A stretch of 64,000 nt of DNA, taken from the NCBI RefSeq assembly GCF_004698125.1, contig NZ_SRHV01000005.1:496001-560000 (forward strand), written 5' to 3'. The translations under genes and the position numbers were made by a program. Positions 25,003 to 32,096 of the stretch are shown one piece after another (the stretch's first letter is position 1; each line of letters begins with the position of its first letter). Source of the DNA: Halosimplex halophilum. GTDB taxonomy: Archaea; Halobacteriota; Halobacteria; Halobacteriales; Haloarculaceae. The notes under the pieces are model-generated. The model was not told where the DNA came from. It saw only the letters and a list, made by a program, of their open reading frames with translations, and did not search any database.

Positions 25003-25062
25003 CGGCGAGACCGGCGGGTCGGCGCGACTGGCGGACCGGCGAGACCGGCGGGTCGGCGCGAC
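25003..25062. repeat. Tandem direct repeat, 26-nt unit
   Basis: A 26-nt sequence beginning CGGCGAGACCGG occurs at 25003-25028 and again, identically, at 25037-25062, a period of 34 bp, in the intergenic space between the two LVIVD genes. The flanks also repeat the short motif GGACCGG. It may be a slippage product in GC-rich spacer DNA; no function is evident. Confidence 0.5.
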
Positions 25063-25070
25063 CGGTGCGG

Positions 25071-26810
25071 TCACTCCTCGTCGCGGCGGCCGAGCCGCCA
25101 GGCGCCGATGCCCAGCGCCGCGAGCCCCGACAGGACGCCCAGCCCGGGGCCGTCCCCGCTGGTCGTCGCGTCCGCGTTGCCGGTCGCCGTGTCCCCCTCG
25201 CCGGCCGCGCCGCCCGCCGTCGCGGTCTCGCCGGCCATCCCGCTCGTCGCGGTCCCGCCGGTCGCGGTCGGGGTGTCGGTCGGCGTGGCGGTCGGGGTGT
25301 CGGTCGGCGAAGCCGACGGCGTGGCCGTGGCGGTCGGCGACTCGGTCGGTGTCCCGGCCGGGGTCGCCGTGTCGGTCGGTTCGGGCGTGTCGGTCGGCAG
25401 GTCGATCTCGGCGCCGGAGGGGGTCACCGTCGCCGGGTTATCGGTGGGGTCCGGGAACGTGTAGAACGCGCCGGGGCCGTCCCGCTCGGTCGGGTGGACG
25501 TAGCTCGTCGCGATGAAGAACTCGCCGGGGACGCCGACCCGCGCGGTCCAGAAGCTCGCGCGGTCGCCGTTCTCGTAGTGGGCCAGCTGTTCGGGGTTCG
25601 CCGGGTCGGAGATGTCGTGGACTTTCACTCCGCCGCGGTACCACGACGAGTAGAGGTAGTCGCCGGCGATCTCGAAGTTGTGCGAGGTGGTGTAGTAGCC
25701 GCCCTGTCGCCGGGCGGTCTCGCCCTCCGGCGGCTGGGGCGGTTCGATCTCCGTCAGCCGCTCGGGACTGGCGGCGTCGCCGATGTCGTAGAGGATGATC
25801 CCGCTGGGGCCGCCCAGGTCCTCCTCGTCGGACTCGTCGTCGTCGACGCCCCCTTCGAGGTTCCAGCTCTCCCCGCCGACCGCGAGCAGGTCGCCGTCGT
25901 CGTCGGGCTGGACGTAGTGGGCGTTGCCCTCCGGCTCCATCGCGTACTCGTACACGTCGGTCCCGCTCACGTCCTGCAGTTCCGACAGGGAGTACTCGGC
26001 GGCGTGCCCGACGTATTCGGGGCTCGCGGGGTCGGACACGTCGAGGATCCACGCCCCGCCGTCCCAGTAGGCCAGGTACGCGCGCTCGTCCTGGACGTAC
26101 ATGTCGTGGAGGTTGAGGAGGCTGCCCGACAGTTCCCCGTACCCCGCGTCGTACTCGGCGGGCGACCACTTCGCGACCGACTCGGGCTGGTCGGGCGCGA
26201 CGTGGACGACGTCGAGCTCCCGGCCGGTCGTCAGGTACGCGTACTCCCCGTGGAGGTCGGAGTTGTGGATCGTGTAGGTCGTCTCGTAGGTCTTCATCGG
26301 CCGCGGGTTCAGCGGGTTCGACACGTCGTAGATGGCGATCCCGCGGAACGCCTCTGCGGCCGCGGAGGTCGCCAGCATCAGTCGACCCTGGTTGTACTTG
26401 ATGTCGTAGAAGCCCGTGATGGACCGGCCGCCCGACGCGGTGATCCCGGTGTAGGTCCCGACGACCTCGGGGTTCTCCGGGTCCTGACAGTCGACGACGT
26501 AGAAGCCGTCGATCCGGGAGGCGAACGCGTACCGGCCGGACGGCTCCATCACCGCTTCGGTCGTCTGGAACCCGCCCTGGTCGTTCGACACGTCGAAGCT
26601 GGCCAGCGGGCCGTAACCGTCGCCGGCGTCGGTGCCGGTCGGGGTCGCTGTTGCGGTTTCTGTCGGCCCGGCGGTGGCGGTCGGCGTCGCGGTCGTTCGG
26701 GAGGAGGGCGATGCGTCGTCGTCGCTGCCGGTGGCGGTCAGGGCGCTTCCTGCGATCCCCGCCAGACCGGCAGCGCCGACTGCGGAACGGAGGTATTCAC
26801 GGCGGCGCAT
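25071..26810 (-). CDS. LVIVD-repeat surface protein with PGL-type CTERM tail (paralogue)
   Basis: 579 aa. The N-terminus has a twin-arginine motif (RRREYLRSAVG) and a hydrophobic segment to about residue 27. LVIVD-like repeats follow: FYVVDCQDPENPEVV, IAIYDVSNPLNPRPM, AWILDVSDPASPEYV, IILYDIGDAASPERL and VKVHDISDPANPEQL. Near residues 455-540 is a low-complexity Thr/Pro stalk (PTDTPTATPTDTP), likely a glycosylation site region. The C-terminus GDGPGLGVLSGLAALG plus a helix and basic/acidic end is a variant of PGF-CTERM, with Leu in place of Phe. It is upstream of and in the same direction as the paralogue at 23266-24930; 140 bp separate them. Confidence 0.85.
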   Translation of the reverse strand: MRRREYLRSAVGAAGLAGIAGSALTATGSDDDASPSSRTTATPTATAGPTETATATPTGTDAGDGYGPLASFDVSNDQGGFQTTEAVMEPSGRYAFASRIDGFYVVDCQDPENPEVVGTYTGITASGGRSITGFYDIKYNQGRLMLATSAAAEAFRGIAIYDVSNPLNPRPMKTYETTYTIHNSDLHGEYAYLTTGRELDVVHVAPDQPESVAKWSPAEYDAGYGELSGSLLNLHDMYVQDERAYLAYWDGGAWILDVSDPASPEYVGHAAEYSLSELQDVSGTDVYEYAMEPEGNAHYVQPDDDGDLLAVGGESWNLEGGVDDDESDEEDLGGPSGIILYDIGDAASPERLTEIEPPQPPEGETARRQGGYYTTSHNFEIAGDYLYSSWYRGGVKVHDISDPANPEQLAHYENGDRASFWTARVGVPGEFFIATSYVHPTERDGPGAFYTFPDPTDNPATVTPSGAEIDLPTDTPEPTDTATPAGTPTESPTATATPSASPTDTPTATPTDTPTATGGTATSGMAGETATAGGAAGEGDTATGNADATTSGDGPGLGVLSGLAALGIGAWRLGRRDEE

Positions 26811-26940
26811 GCACCCTCTCCTCCGGGCGGCTGTCGTTTAGTTTTGCTGATCGGACCGATCAGCGATCCGTCGCGCCCGCCCCCGCGGTCCGCCGGGCGC
26901 GAACGCGCTCCTTTTCCACCCGCCCGGTGTAGGACCGCCC

Positions 26941-27558
26941 ATGTTCGAGTCACGCCCGGACCGGGACGCCGAGGTCGTCCTCGTCGGCCGGTCCAACGTC
27001 GGCAAGTCGACGCTCATGCGCGAGCTCACCGGCCACACCTTCGACACCGGCCAGCGCCCGGGCGTCACCCGCTCGCCCAACCACTTCGACTGGGCCGCCG
27101 AGGACTTCGTCATCACCGACCTCCCCGGCTTCGGCTTCATGGAGGGCGTCCCCGAGGACGTGCGCGAACAGACCAAGACCGACATCGTCCGCTACATCGA
27201 ATCGAACGCCGACAAGATCCTGGTCGCCGTCCTCGTCGTCGACGGCAAGGCCGCAATCGACATCATCGACCGCCACTCCGGCCCCGACGAGGTGCCCTAC
27301 GACGTGGAGATGTTCCACTTCCTCCGCGACGTGGACATCCCGGTCGTCGTCGCCGTCAACAAGATGGACAAGGTCGACGACCGCGACGAGCGGCTGAACG
27401 AGCTGTGCGACCGCCTCGGCCTCTATCCCCCCTGGAAGCAGTGGCAGAACACCATCGCTCCCATCTCCGCGAAACGGGGCTCCATCGAACCCATGACCGA
27501 GGCCGTCCGCCACCACCTCCACGAACAGGAACGGGACGACCTGTTCCAGTTCTTCTAA
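26941..27558 (+). CDS. engB: EngB-like GTP-binding protein
   Basis: 205 aa. Bacterial EngB (YihA) is a TrmE-type GTPase needed for large-subunit assembly. All G motifs are seen: G1 [11 protein letters not shown]2 Thr in [11 protein letters not shown]3 [11 protein letters not shown]4 [11 protein letters not shown] and G5 APISAKRGS. Length and order match the family. In archaea, the role in ribosome assembly is assumed rather than shown. The ATG at 26941 places G1 at the usual position. It is followed by the 660-bp non-coding stretch with inverted repeats. Confidence 0.9.
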   Translation: MFESRPDRDAEVVLVGRSNVGKSTLMRELTGHTFDTGQRPGVTRSPNHFDWAAEDFVITDLPGFGFMEGVPEDVREQTKTDIVRYIESNADKILVAVLVVDGKAAIDIIDRHSGPDEVPYDVEMFHFLRDVDIPVVVAVNKMDKVDDRDERLNELCDRLGLYPPWKQWQNTIAPISAKRGSIEPMTEAVRHHLHEQERDDLFQFF

Positions 27559-27570
27559 ACCATCTCTTTC

Positions 27571-27621
27571 CCGCCCGGGTTTCCTCGGTCGCCCGCGGCG
27601 ACCTGCGGGGAACCCGGGCGG
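27571..27621 (+). terminator. Long GC-rich inverted repeat after engB
   Basis: Arms CCGCCCGGGTTTCC and GGGGAACCCGGGCGG (one G-T-type mismatch) enclose a GC-rich loop, 12 bp after the engB stop, followed by GCAAAAACATG. The RNA would form a strong stem. No U-tract follows on the plus strand, so termination is a guess from position. Confidence 0.35.
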
Positions 27622-27763
27622 CAAAAACATGAGTGAAAAAGGCCGGACGACTCGGTCGCTGCGCTCCCTCGCGTCCGGTGAACCGGCGCTCCGCCCGGAT
27701 GCTGCCTGCAGGCGTAGCTGTTGCAGTGGGCGGTTGCGGTGCGGTCGGCGCGCGCTGTCGTCT

Positions 27764-27871
27764 CGGAATCGCCTGCGATTCCGATGGGCCGTCAGAGCTC
27801 ACTCTGACGTTGGCGGCCTCCGTGCCGCGACGGAATCGCGCGAGAGATTCGCGACTCGCGTGTCGCGAATC
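27764..27871. repeat. Cluster of three perfect palindromes in non-coding DNA
   Basis: Within 108 bp there are three inverted repeats: CGGAATCGC/GCGATTCCG at 27764-27783 (9-bp arms, 2-nt loop), GTCAGAG/CTCTGAC at 27791-27808 (7-bp arms, 4-nt loop) and GATTCGCGAC/GTCGCGAATC at 27846-27871 (10-bp arms, 6-nt loop). The first and third share the core ATTCGC/GCGAAT-like elements. They lie in a 663-bp gene-free stretch (27559-28221). ORFs there translate to low-quality sequence rich in Arg, Cys and Ala and are not taken as genes. Confidence 0.6.
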
Positions 27872-27946
27872 GGCTGGGGAGGTTCGTGGCCGTCTGCGGT
27901 GCTGTGCGGTTGCGGTGTCGTGCGGTCGCGGTGCTGTCCTGGCGGA

Positions 27947-28063
27947 CTGAAAGGGCGAGGCGCGCTCGCGCCGATAGTCGCCTGAGCGGGCACTATCCGC
28001 GCGGGCGGTGCGGAGAGCGCGGATATCCCGCTCAGCGACCGCGAGCGCGGCGAGGGCTTTCAG
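27947..28063. repeat. Large imperfect inverted repeat (about 50-bp arms)
   Basis: The left arm, 27947-28002, begins CTGAAAGGGCGAGG and contains TGAGCGGG and ATCCGCGC. The right arm, 28017-28063, is its reverse complement with small gaps (ATATCCCGCTCAGCGACC, ending GGGCTTTCAG). The loop is about 14 nt. From memory, haloarchaeal genomes carry dispersed copies of such CTGAAAG...CTTTCAG palindromes in intergenic DNA; I could not check copy number here. It may be a repetitive element related to miniature mobile elements, or a structured RNA. Confidence 0.6.
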
Positions 28064-28221
28064 CGCTTGCTGTCGAGTACGGTCGAGCCGAGTGCGGTCG
28101 CTGCCTCGCTACATTCTTTCAAACCGGTTCGACCAGAGACACCCGATCGACTCACGACGCTATCCGACGATCCTATCGAGCAACAGCTACGCTTAGGTGC
28201 GGGCACGCCCACAGGCGATCC

Positions 28222-28560
28222 ATGCAGGTCGAAGCACACTCGGCGAACGAGACGGTCGAAGTCACCGACGGCGTCCACCTCACACAGCTCGCGGTCGGCG
28301 AGCGGATGAGCATGCAACACGTCCACATCGAGCCGGGGGCGGTCGTTCCGGAGCACAGCCACGAACACGAGCAGGTCGGCTACATCACGAGCGGGTCGGG
28401 CGTGTTCGTCGTCGACGGCGAGGAGTTCCCCGTCAGCTCCGGCGACTCCTACCACCTCGCGAGCGAGGAACCCCACAGCGTCGAGGCGACCGGCGACGAG
28501 CCGCTGGACGGGATCGACGTGTTCGCGCCGCCGCGGGCGAACCCCGACTGGATGGACTAG
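28222..28560 (+). CDS. Cupin domain protein
   Basis: 112 aa, a single cupin barrel. Motif 1 is HVHIEPGAVVPEHSHEHEQVGYITSGSG, with the metal-binding His residues and Glu. Motif 2 is SGDSYHLASEEPHSVEA, with the second His. Small cupins bind a divalent metal and act as dioxygenases, isomerases or binding proteins; the substrate cannot be predicted. The protein ends FAPPRANPDWMD, a tail seen in many haloarchaeal cupins. Its stop codon overlaps, on the opposite strand, the stop of the znuB-like gene (4 bp). Confidence 0.88.
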   Translation: MQVEAHSANETVEVTDGVHLTQLAVGERMSMQHVHIEPGAVVPEHSHEHEQVGYITSGSGVFVVDGEEFPVSSGDSYHLASEEPHSVEATGDEPLDGIDVFAPPRANPDWMD

Positions 28561-29540
28561 ACCGCGCGAGCGGTGCGCCGCCATACGTCGGCGACGCGGC
28601 TCCAGGCGAGCGCGACCACCCGGCTCGCCACGTAGCAGCCGAGCGCGACGAGGACGATCGTCCCGCCGGCGGCGACGCCGAACAGGTACGACAGCGTCGC
28701 GCCGGCGATCGTCGCGACCTGGGCCGCCAGGACGGCCGCGACCAGCGAGCGCCGGAACCCGCGGACCGCGCTCGCCGTCGCGACGGGGACGACGAGGAGT
28801 GCGGCGACGAGGATCACGCCCATGATCTGCATCGCGCCGACCACCACGACGGCGGTCAGCACGACCAGGACGTAGTTGTAGCGGGTCACCCCGATCCCGG
28901 CCGCGCGGGCGGCCGTCTCGTCGAAGGTCGCGTACAGGAGCGGTCGGTAGGCGACGGCGACGACCGCCACCACGAGCACCGTCAGCGCGAGGAGCACGCC
29001 GACGTTCCCCCGGGAGACGGTGGCGAGCGACCCGAAGAGGTAGGCGTCGATGCCGACCGCGATGCCGCCGTCGGTGGCGGTCACGAGGACGCTGCCCAGC
29101 GCGAACCCGCCGGTCAGCACCATCGCCAGCGAGGTGTCGGTGTACAGGCCCAGCCGCTCGACCAGCGTCTGGACGAGGACCGCCGCGATGACGGCGACGA
29201 CCAGCGCCGAGAGCAGCGGCGAGACCGACAGCTCGAAGGCGGCGTTGACGAACAGCCCGAGCGCCACGCCCGCGAACGCCGTGTGGGCCAGCGTGTCGCC
29301 GATCAGCCCCATCTCCCGGTGGACGAGGAAGCTCCCGACGACCGGGCAGATCACCGCGACGCAGACCGCCGCGAGGTACGCCCGCTGCATGAACGGCGAC
29401 GCGAGGATCTCGACGCCGAGCGCCTCGGCCAGCACGCGCATCGCCGCGCCGTAGGCGTCGTCGAGGAACCAGTCGCGCAGCCCCGTCGCCCCCGCGGCGA
29501 CCAGCGGTTCGGACGCGGTCGCGAGTGTCGTTCCGGCCAT
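28557..29540 (-). CDS. znuB: Zinc/manganese-type ABC transporter permease
   Basis: 327 aa with eight to nine predicted helices and the ABC-3 permease layout. FLVHREMGLIGDTLAHTAFAGVALG is the family's conserved cytoplasmic segment, and ETAARAAGIGVTRYNYVLVVLTAVVVVGAM includes the DexA-rAxG-type motif. It is the last gene of a three-gene operon transcribed right to left (substrate-binding protein, ATPase, permease) and starts 2 bp after the ATPase stop. It imports Zn or Mn across the membrane. The first 45 residues are an extra N-terminal extension compared with the typical 270-280 aa. Confidence 0.88.
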   Translation of the reverse strand: MAGTTLATASEPLVAAGATGLRDWFLDDAYGAAMRVLAEALGVEILASPFMQRAYLAAVCVAVICPVVGSFLVHREMGLIGDTLAHTAFAGVALGLFVNAAFELSVSPLLSALVVAVIAAVLVQTLVERLGLYTDTSLAMVLTGGFALGSVLVTATDGGIAVGIDAYLFGSLATVSRGNVGVLLALTVLVVAVVAVAYRPLLYATFDETAARAAGIGVTRYNYVLVVLTAVVVVGAMQIMGVILVAALLVVPVATASAVRGFRRSLVAAVLAAQVATIAGATLSYLFGVAAGGTIVLVALGCYVASRVVALAWSRVADVWRRTARAV

Positions 29541-29542
29541 CG

Positions 29543-30280
29543 TCAGTGCCCGTGTGCGACGACGCGGTGGTCGGTCCCGTAGGCCTCGGCGAGCGCGTCG
29601 GTCTCGACGAAGGTCTCGGGGTCGCCGTGGAAGTACAGCCGCCGGTTGAGGCAGGCGATCTCGGTGGCGTGAGCGGTCACGACGCCGATGTCGTGCTCGA
29701 CGAGCACGACCGTCAGCCCGTCGTCGTTCAGCGAGTCGAGCAGGTCGTAGAACGCCGACCGCGACTCGGCGTCGACGCCGACGGTCGGCTCGTCCAGCGC
29801 GAGCAGGTCCGCCTCGGCCGCCAGCGCCCGCGCGATGAACACCCGCTGGCGCTGCCCGCCGGAGAGCCGGCCGACCCGCCGCTCGGCGAGGTCGGCGATC
29901 CCCACCCGCTCCATGGCGTCCGCGACGGCTCGACGGTCGTCGGCGTCGAACCGCCCGCGGAGCCGCCGGGGGTACCGCCCCATCCGCACCGCCTCCGCGA
30001 CGGTCACGGGCATCGCGTCCCCCGTCCCCGCGGTGTCCTGTGCGACGTACCCGACGCGCTCGCCGTCGGCGCACTCGTGGGCCGGCGAGCCGAACAGCCG
30101 CACCCGCCCGGCGTCGGGCCGACGCAGGCCGATCAGCAGCTCCAGCAGCGTCGTCTTGCCCGACCCGTTCGGGCCGACCAGGCCGAGGAACGCGCCGGGC
30201 TCGACGGTCAGCGAGACCCCGTCGAGGACCGGCCGGTCGCCGTACCCGAACGTGAGGTCGTCGGCTTCGATGACGGTCAT
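29543..30280 (-). CDS. znuC: Zinc/manganese-type ABC transporter ATP-binding protein
   Basis: 245 aa. Walker A GPNGSGKTT, Q-loop in GYVAQDTAG, signature LSGGQRQRV, Walker B ADLLALDEPTVGVD and H-loop VVLVEHDIG. Length matches ZnuC/MntB ATPases. The ATG (30278-30280) overlaps the stop of the binding-protein gene by 4 bp, so the genes are translationally coupled. It powers uptake through the permease encoded next. Metal identity (Zn or Mn) is not decided by this subunit. Confidence 0.92.
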   Translation of the reverse strand: MTVIEADDLTFGYGDRPVLDGVSLTVEPGAFLGLVGPNGSGKTTLLELLIGLRRPDAGRVRLFGSPAHECADGERVGYVAQDTAGTGDAMPVTVAEAVRMGRYPRRLRGRFDADDRRAVADAMERVGIADLAERRVGRLSGGQRQRVFIARALAAEADLLALDEPTVGVDAESRSAFYDLLDSLNDDGLTVVLVEHDIGVVTAHATEIACLNRRLYFHGDPETFVETDALAEAYGTDHRVVAHGH

Positions 30281-31431
30281 TCGACCCCCAGCGCGCGCTC
30301 CAGCGTCGGCAGGTTCACCGACTCCATCACGTCGACGTACCCCCACCCCTCCTCGACCCAGGCGTCGCTCCGGCCGGGGATCGACGTGAGCGGGAGCACC
30401 TCCTCGGCGTCGGTCTCGGCGACCAGCTCCCGGGCCGCCCGCCGGGACTCCAGCGGGTCGGCACAGACGTACCGCAGGTCGTGCTCGTCGATGCGGCGCT
30501 GGGCGCGCTCGATGTCCCGCAGGCTCGGCGAGTCGTCGGGCGAAAGGCCAGTGAGCGTCACGAACTCGATGTCGTAGCGCGCGCCGAGGTAGCCGAAGGC
30601 GTCGTGGCCGGCGACGAGCACCACGTCCGTCGTCGCGCCGGCGAGGCGCGACTCGAACGACTCGTCGAGGGCGGCCAGCCGCTCCCGGTAGGCGCTCGCG
30701 TTGTCGGCGTACCGCGAGGCGCCGTCGGGGTCGACCGCCGCGAACGCCTCCCGGACGCGCTCGACCGCCGCGCTCGCTCGCCGGGGGTCGAGCCAGAAGT
30801 GCGGGTCCACTCCCCCGTGGTCGTGCCCGCCCTCGCGGCCCCCGTGTTCGCCTTCGCCCCCGTCGGTGTGCTGGTCCTCGTGGTGGTCCGTGTGTTCGCG
30901 ACCGTCCTCACCGTGGTCGGTGTGCTCGCCCTCGTGATGCTCTCCGCCCTGTTCGTCCTCGTGGTGCCCGTCGGTGCCTTCGTCCCCGTGATGTTCGTCG
31001 GTGTGTTCGCTCCCGTGGTCGACGCCGAGCAGGTCGACGCCGTCACCGACGGCGACGGGGCGGACCCCCTCGTCGTCGGCCCGCACGTCGCGGACCATGT
31101 CGTCGGCCCACGGCTGGAACCCCTCCATCCCGTAGACGAACAGGTCGGCCTCGGCGACCGCCCGCCGGACCTGCGGCCCGGGTTCCCAGCCGTGACCGTG
31201 CTGGCCGACCGGGACGAGCGTCTCCGCCCGCGCCGCGTCGCCGGCGACCTGCCGGGCGAAGTCGCCGAACACGAAAAACGACGCCCGCGCCACCGGCCGG
31301 TCGTCGGTCTCCGCCGTGGAGCCGGAGTCGTCCCCGCCCGGGCCCGCGCTGCCGATACATCCGGACAGAGCGACCGCAGTGGTCGCTCCCGCCGCCGCTC
31401 CCAGAAACGATCGCCGCGTGTGTCGCGCCAT
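30277..31431 (-). CDS. znuA: Zinc/manganese ABC transporter substrate-binding lipoprotein
   Basis: 384 aa. A twin-arginine signal (RRSFLGAAAG) ends in the lipobox LSGC (residues 22-25), so it is a Tat-exported lipoprotein. The cluster A-I binding-protein fold is clear: ASFFVFGDFARQVAGD, VPVGQHGHGWEPGP, DLFVYGMEGFQPWAD, VDPHFWLDPRRA (metal ligand His211) and VLVAGHDAFGYLGARY. Between the first two metal ligands is a His/Asp/Glu-rich loop (residues about 138-206), with many HH and HxD pairs, a feature of zinc-type ZnuA proteins. It is the first gene of the operon. Confidence 0.92.
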   Translation of the reverse strand: MARHTRRSFLGAAAGATTAVALSGCIGSAGPGGDDSGSTAETDDRPVARASFFVFGDFARQVAGDAARAETLVPVGQHGHGWEPGPQVRRAVAEADLFVYGMEGFQPWADDMVRDVRADDEGVRPVAVGDGVDLLGVDHGSEHTDEHHGDEGTDGHHEDEQGGEHHEGEHTDHGEDGREHTDHHEDQHTDGGEGEHGGREGGHDHGGVDPHFWLDPRRASAAVERVREAFAAVDPDGASRYADNASAYRERLAALDESFESRLAGATTDVVLVAGHDAFGYLGARYDIEFVTLTGLSPDDSPSLRDIERAQRRIDEHDLRYVCADPLESRRAARELVAETDAEEVLPLTSIPGRSDAWVEEGWGYVDVMESVNLPTLERALGVE

Positions 31432-31461
31432 GTTATTATTCTTAACGACTAATCTAATAAC
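31432..31461. promoter_or_regulatory. Candidate operator of the zinc/manganese operon
   Basis: Immediately upstream of the znuA-like ATG, GTTATTA (31432-31438) and TAATAAC (31455-31461) form a perfect inverted repeat with a 16-bp spacer, inside a strongly AT-rich 65-bp island that also holds TATA-like TTAATAATTA (about 31484-31493). The site would cover the transcription start, as expected for a metal-responsive repressor. The regulator is unknown. Confidence 0.45.
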
Positions 31462-31629
31462 AGTTGTGAACTAGAATAAGGTAATTATTAAACGGACGGA
31501 CACAGGTGCCGACGGTTCGAGCGGGGCCAGCGGGGCTCGGAAGGGGCAGGTGGACGGTACGGGGGCGAAGCGGTGACGAACCCGTGAGTCCAAAGGTCTA
31601 AGCCCCGTCGTCGCCAACGTCGAGGTACT

Positions 31630-32004
31630 ATGAGCACAGAGACCGAGGACGGCGACGACCTGCGCGAGCGCATCTCGAACTTCCTGCGGCGGAACTTCCC
31701 GCAGATCCAGATGCACGGCGGGTCGGCGGCCATCGAGGAGATCGACCGCGAGAGCGGCTCCGTGACGATCCAGCTCGGCGGCGCCTGCTCGGGGTGCGGC
31801 ATCTCCCCGATGACGATCCAGGCGATCAAGACCCGCATGACCAAGGAGATCCCCGAGATCGAGACGGTCAACGCCCGCACCGGCGGCGGCATGGGCGGCG
31901 AGGAGGGCATGATGGGCGCCGACACCGGCCCCTCGATGCCCGGCGACTCCCGCGGCGGCGACATCGGCGGCGACGACGACGAAGGCCCCGAAGCCCCGTT
32001 CTGA
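31630..32004 (+). CDS. NifU C-terminal-domain Fe-S scaffold protein
   Basis: 124 aa. A single Nfu domain: LRERISNFLRRNFPQIQMHGG, then the cluster-binding CSGCG motif (Cys53 and Cys56) in GGACSGCGISPMTIQAIKTRM. Nfu proteins carry a [4Fe-4S] or [2Fe-2S] cluster and pass it to target apoproteins. The C-terminal 40 residues are Gly/Met/Asp-rich and probably disordered. It is divergent from the metal importer operon. The start ATG at 31630 has GAGGTACT upstream. Confidence 0.9.
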   Translation: MSTETEDGDDLRERISNFLRRNFPQIQMHGGSAAIEEIDRESGSVTIQLGGACSGCGISPMTIQAIKTRMTKEIPEIETVNARTGGGMGGEEGMMGADTGPSMPGDSRGGDIGGDDDEGPEAPF

Positions 32005-32096
32005 GGCCGTCCCCTCGGTTCACCTTCTCGCGTTTTTCGCGGCGGACAGCCGCGGCGCCGTCGCTTTCGGTGGCGGAGACCGGGACAGACCCCGAG

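Noticed and set aside
25230-25400. Short periodic repeats that look like a CRISPR-type or satellite array
   Set aside because: They encode the Thr/Pro stalk (PTDTPTATPT) of the LVIVD protein; repeats are 6-30 bp without spacers of constant length.
27633-27950. ORF of 105 codons after engB (begins MKKAGRLGRCAPSRPV)
   Set aside because: Arg/Cys/Ala-rich translation without domain character, crossed by three palindromes; looks like non-coding DNA.
31471-31716. Minus-strand ORF overlapping the nifU-type gene start
   Set aside because: Antisense to a clear Nfu gene and its promoter; translation is not protein-like.
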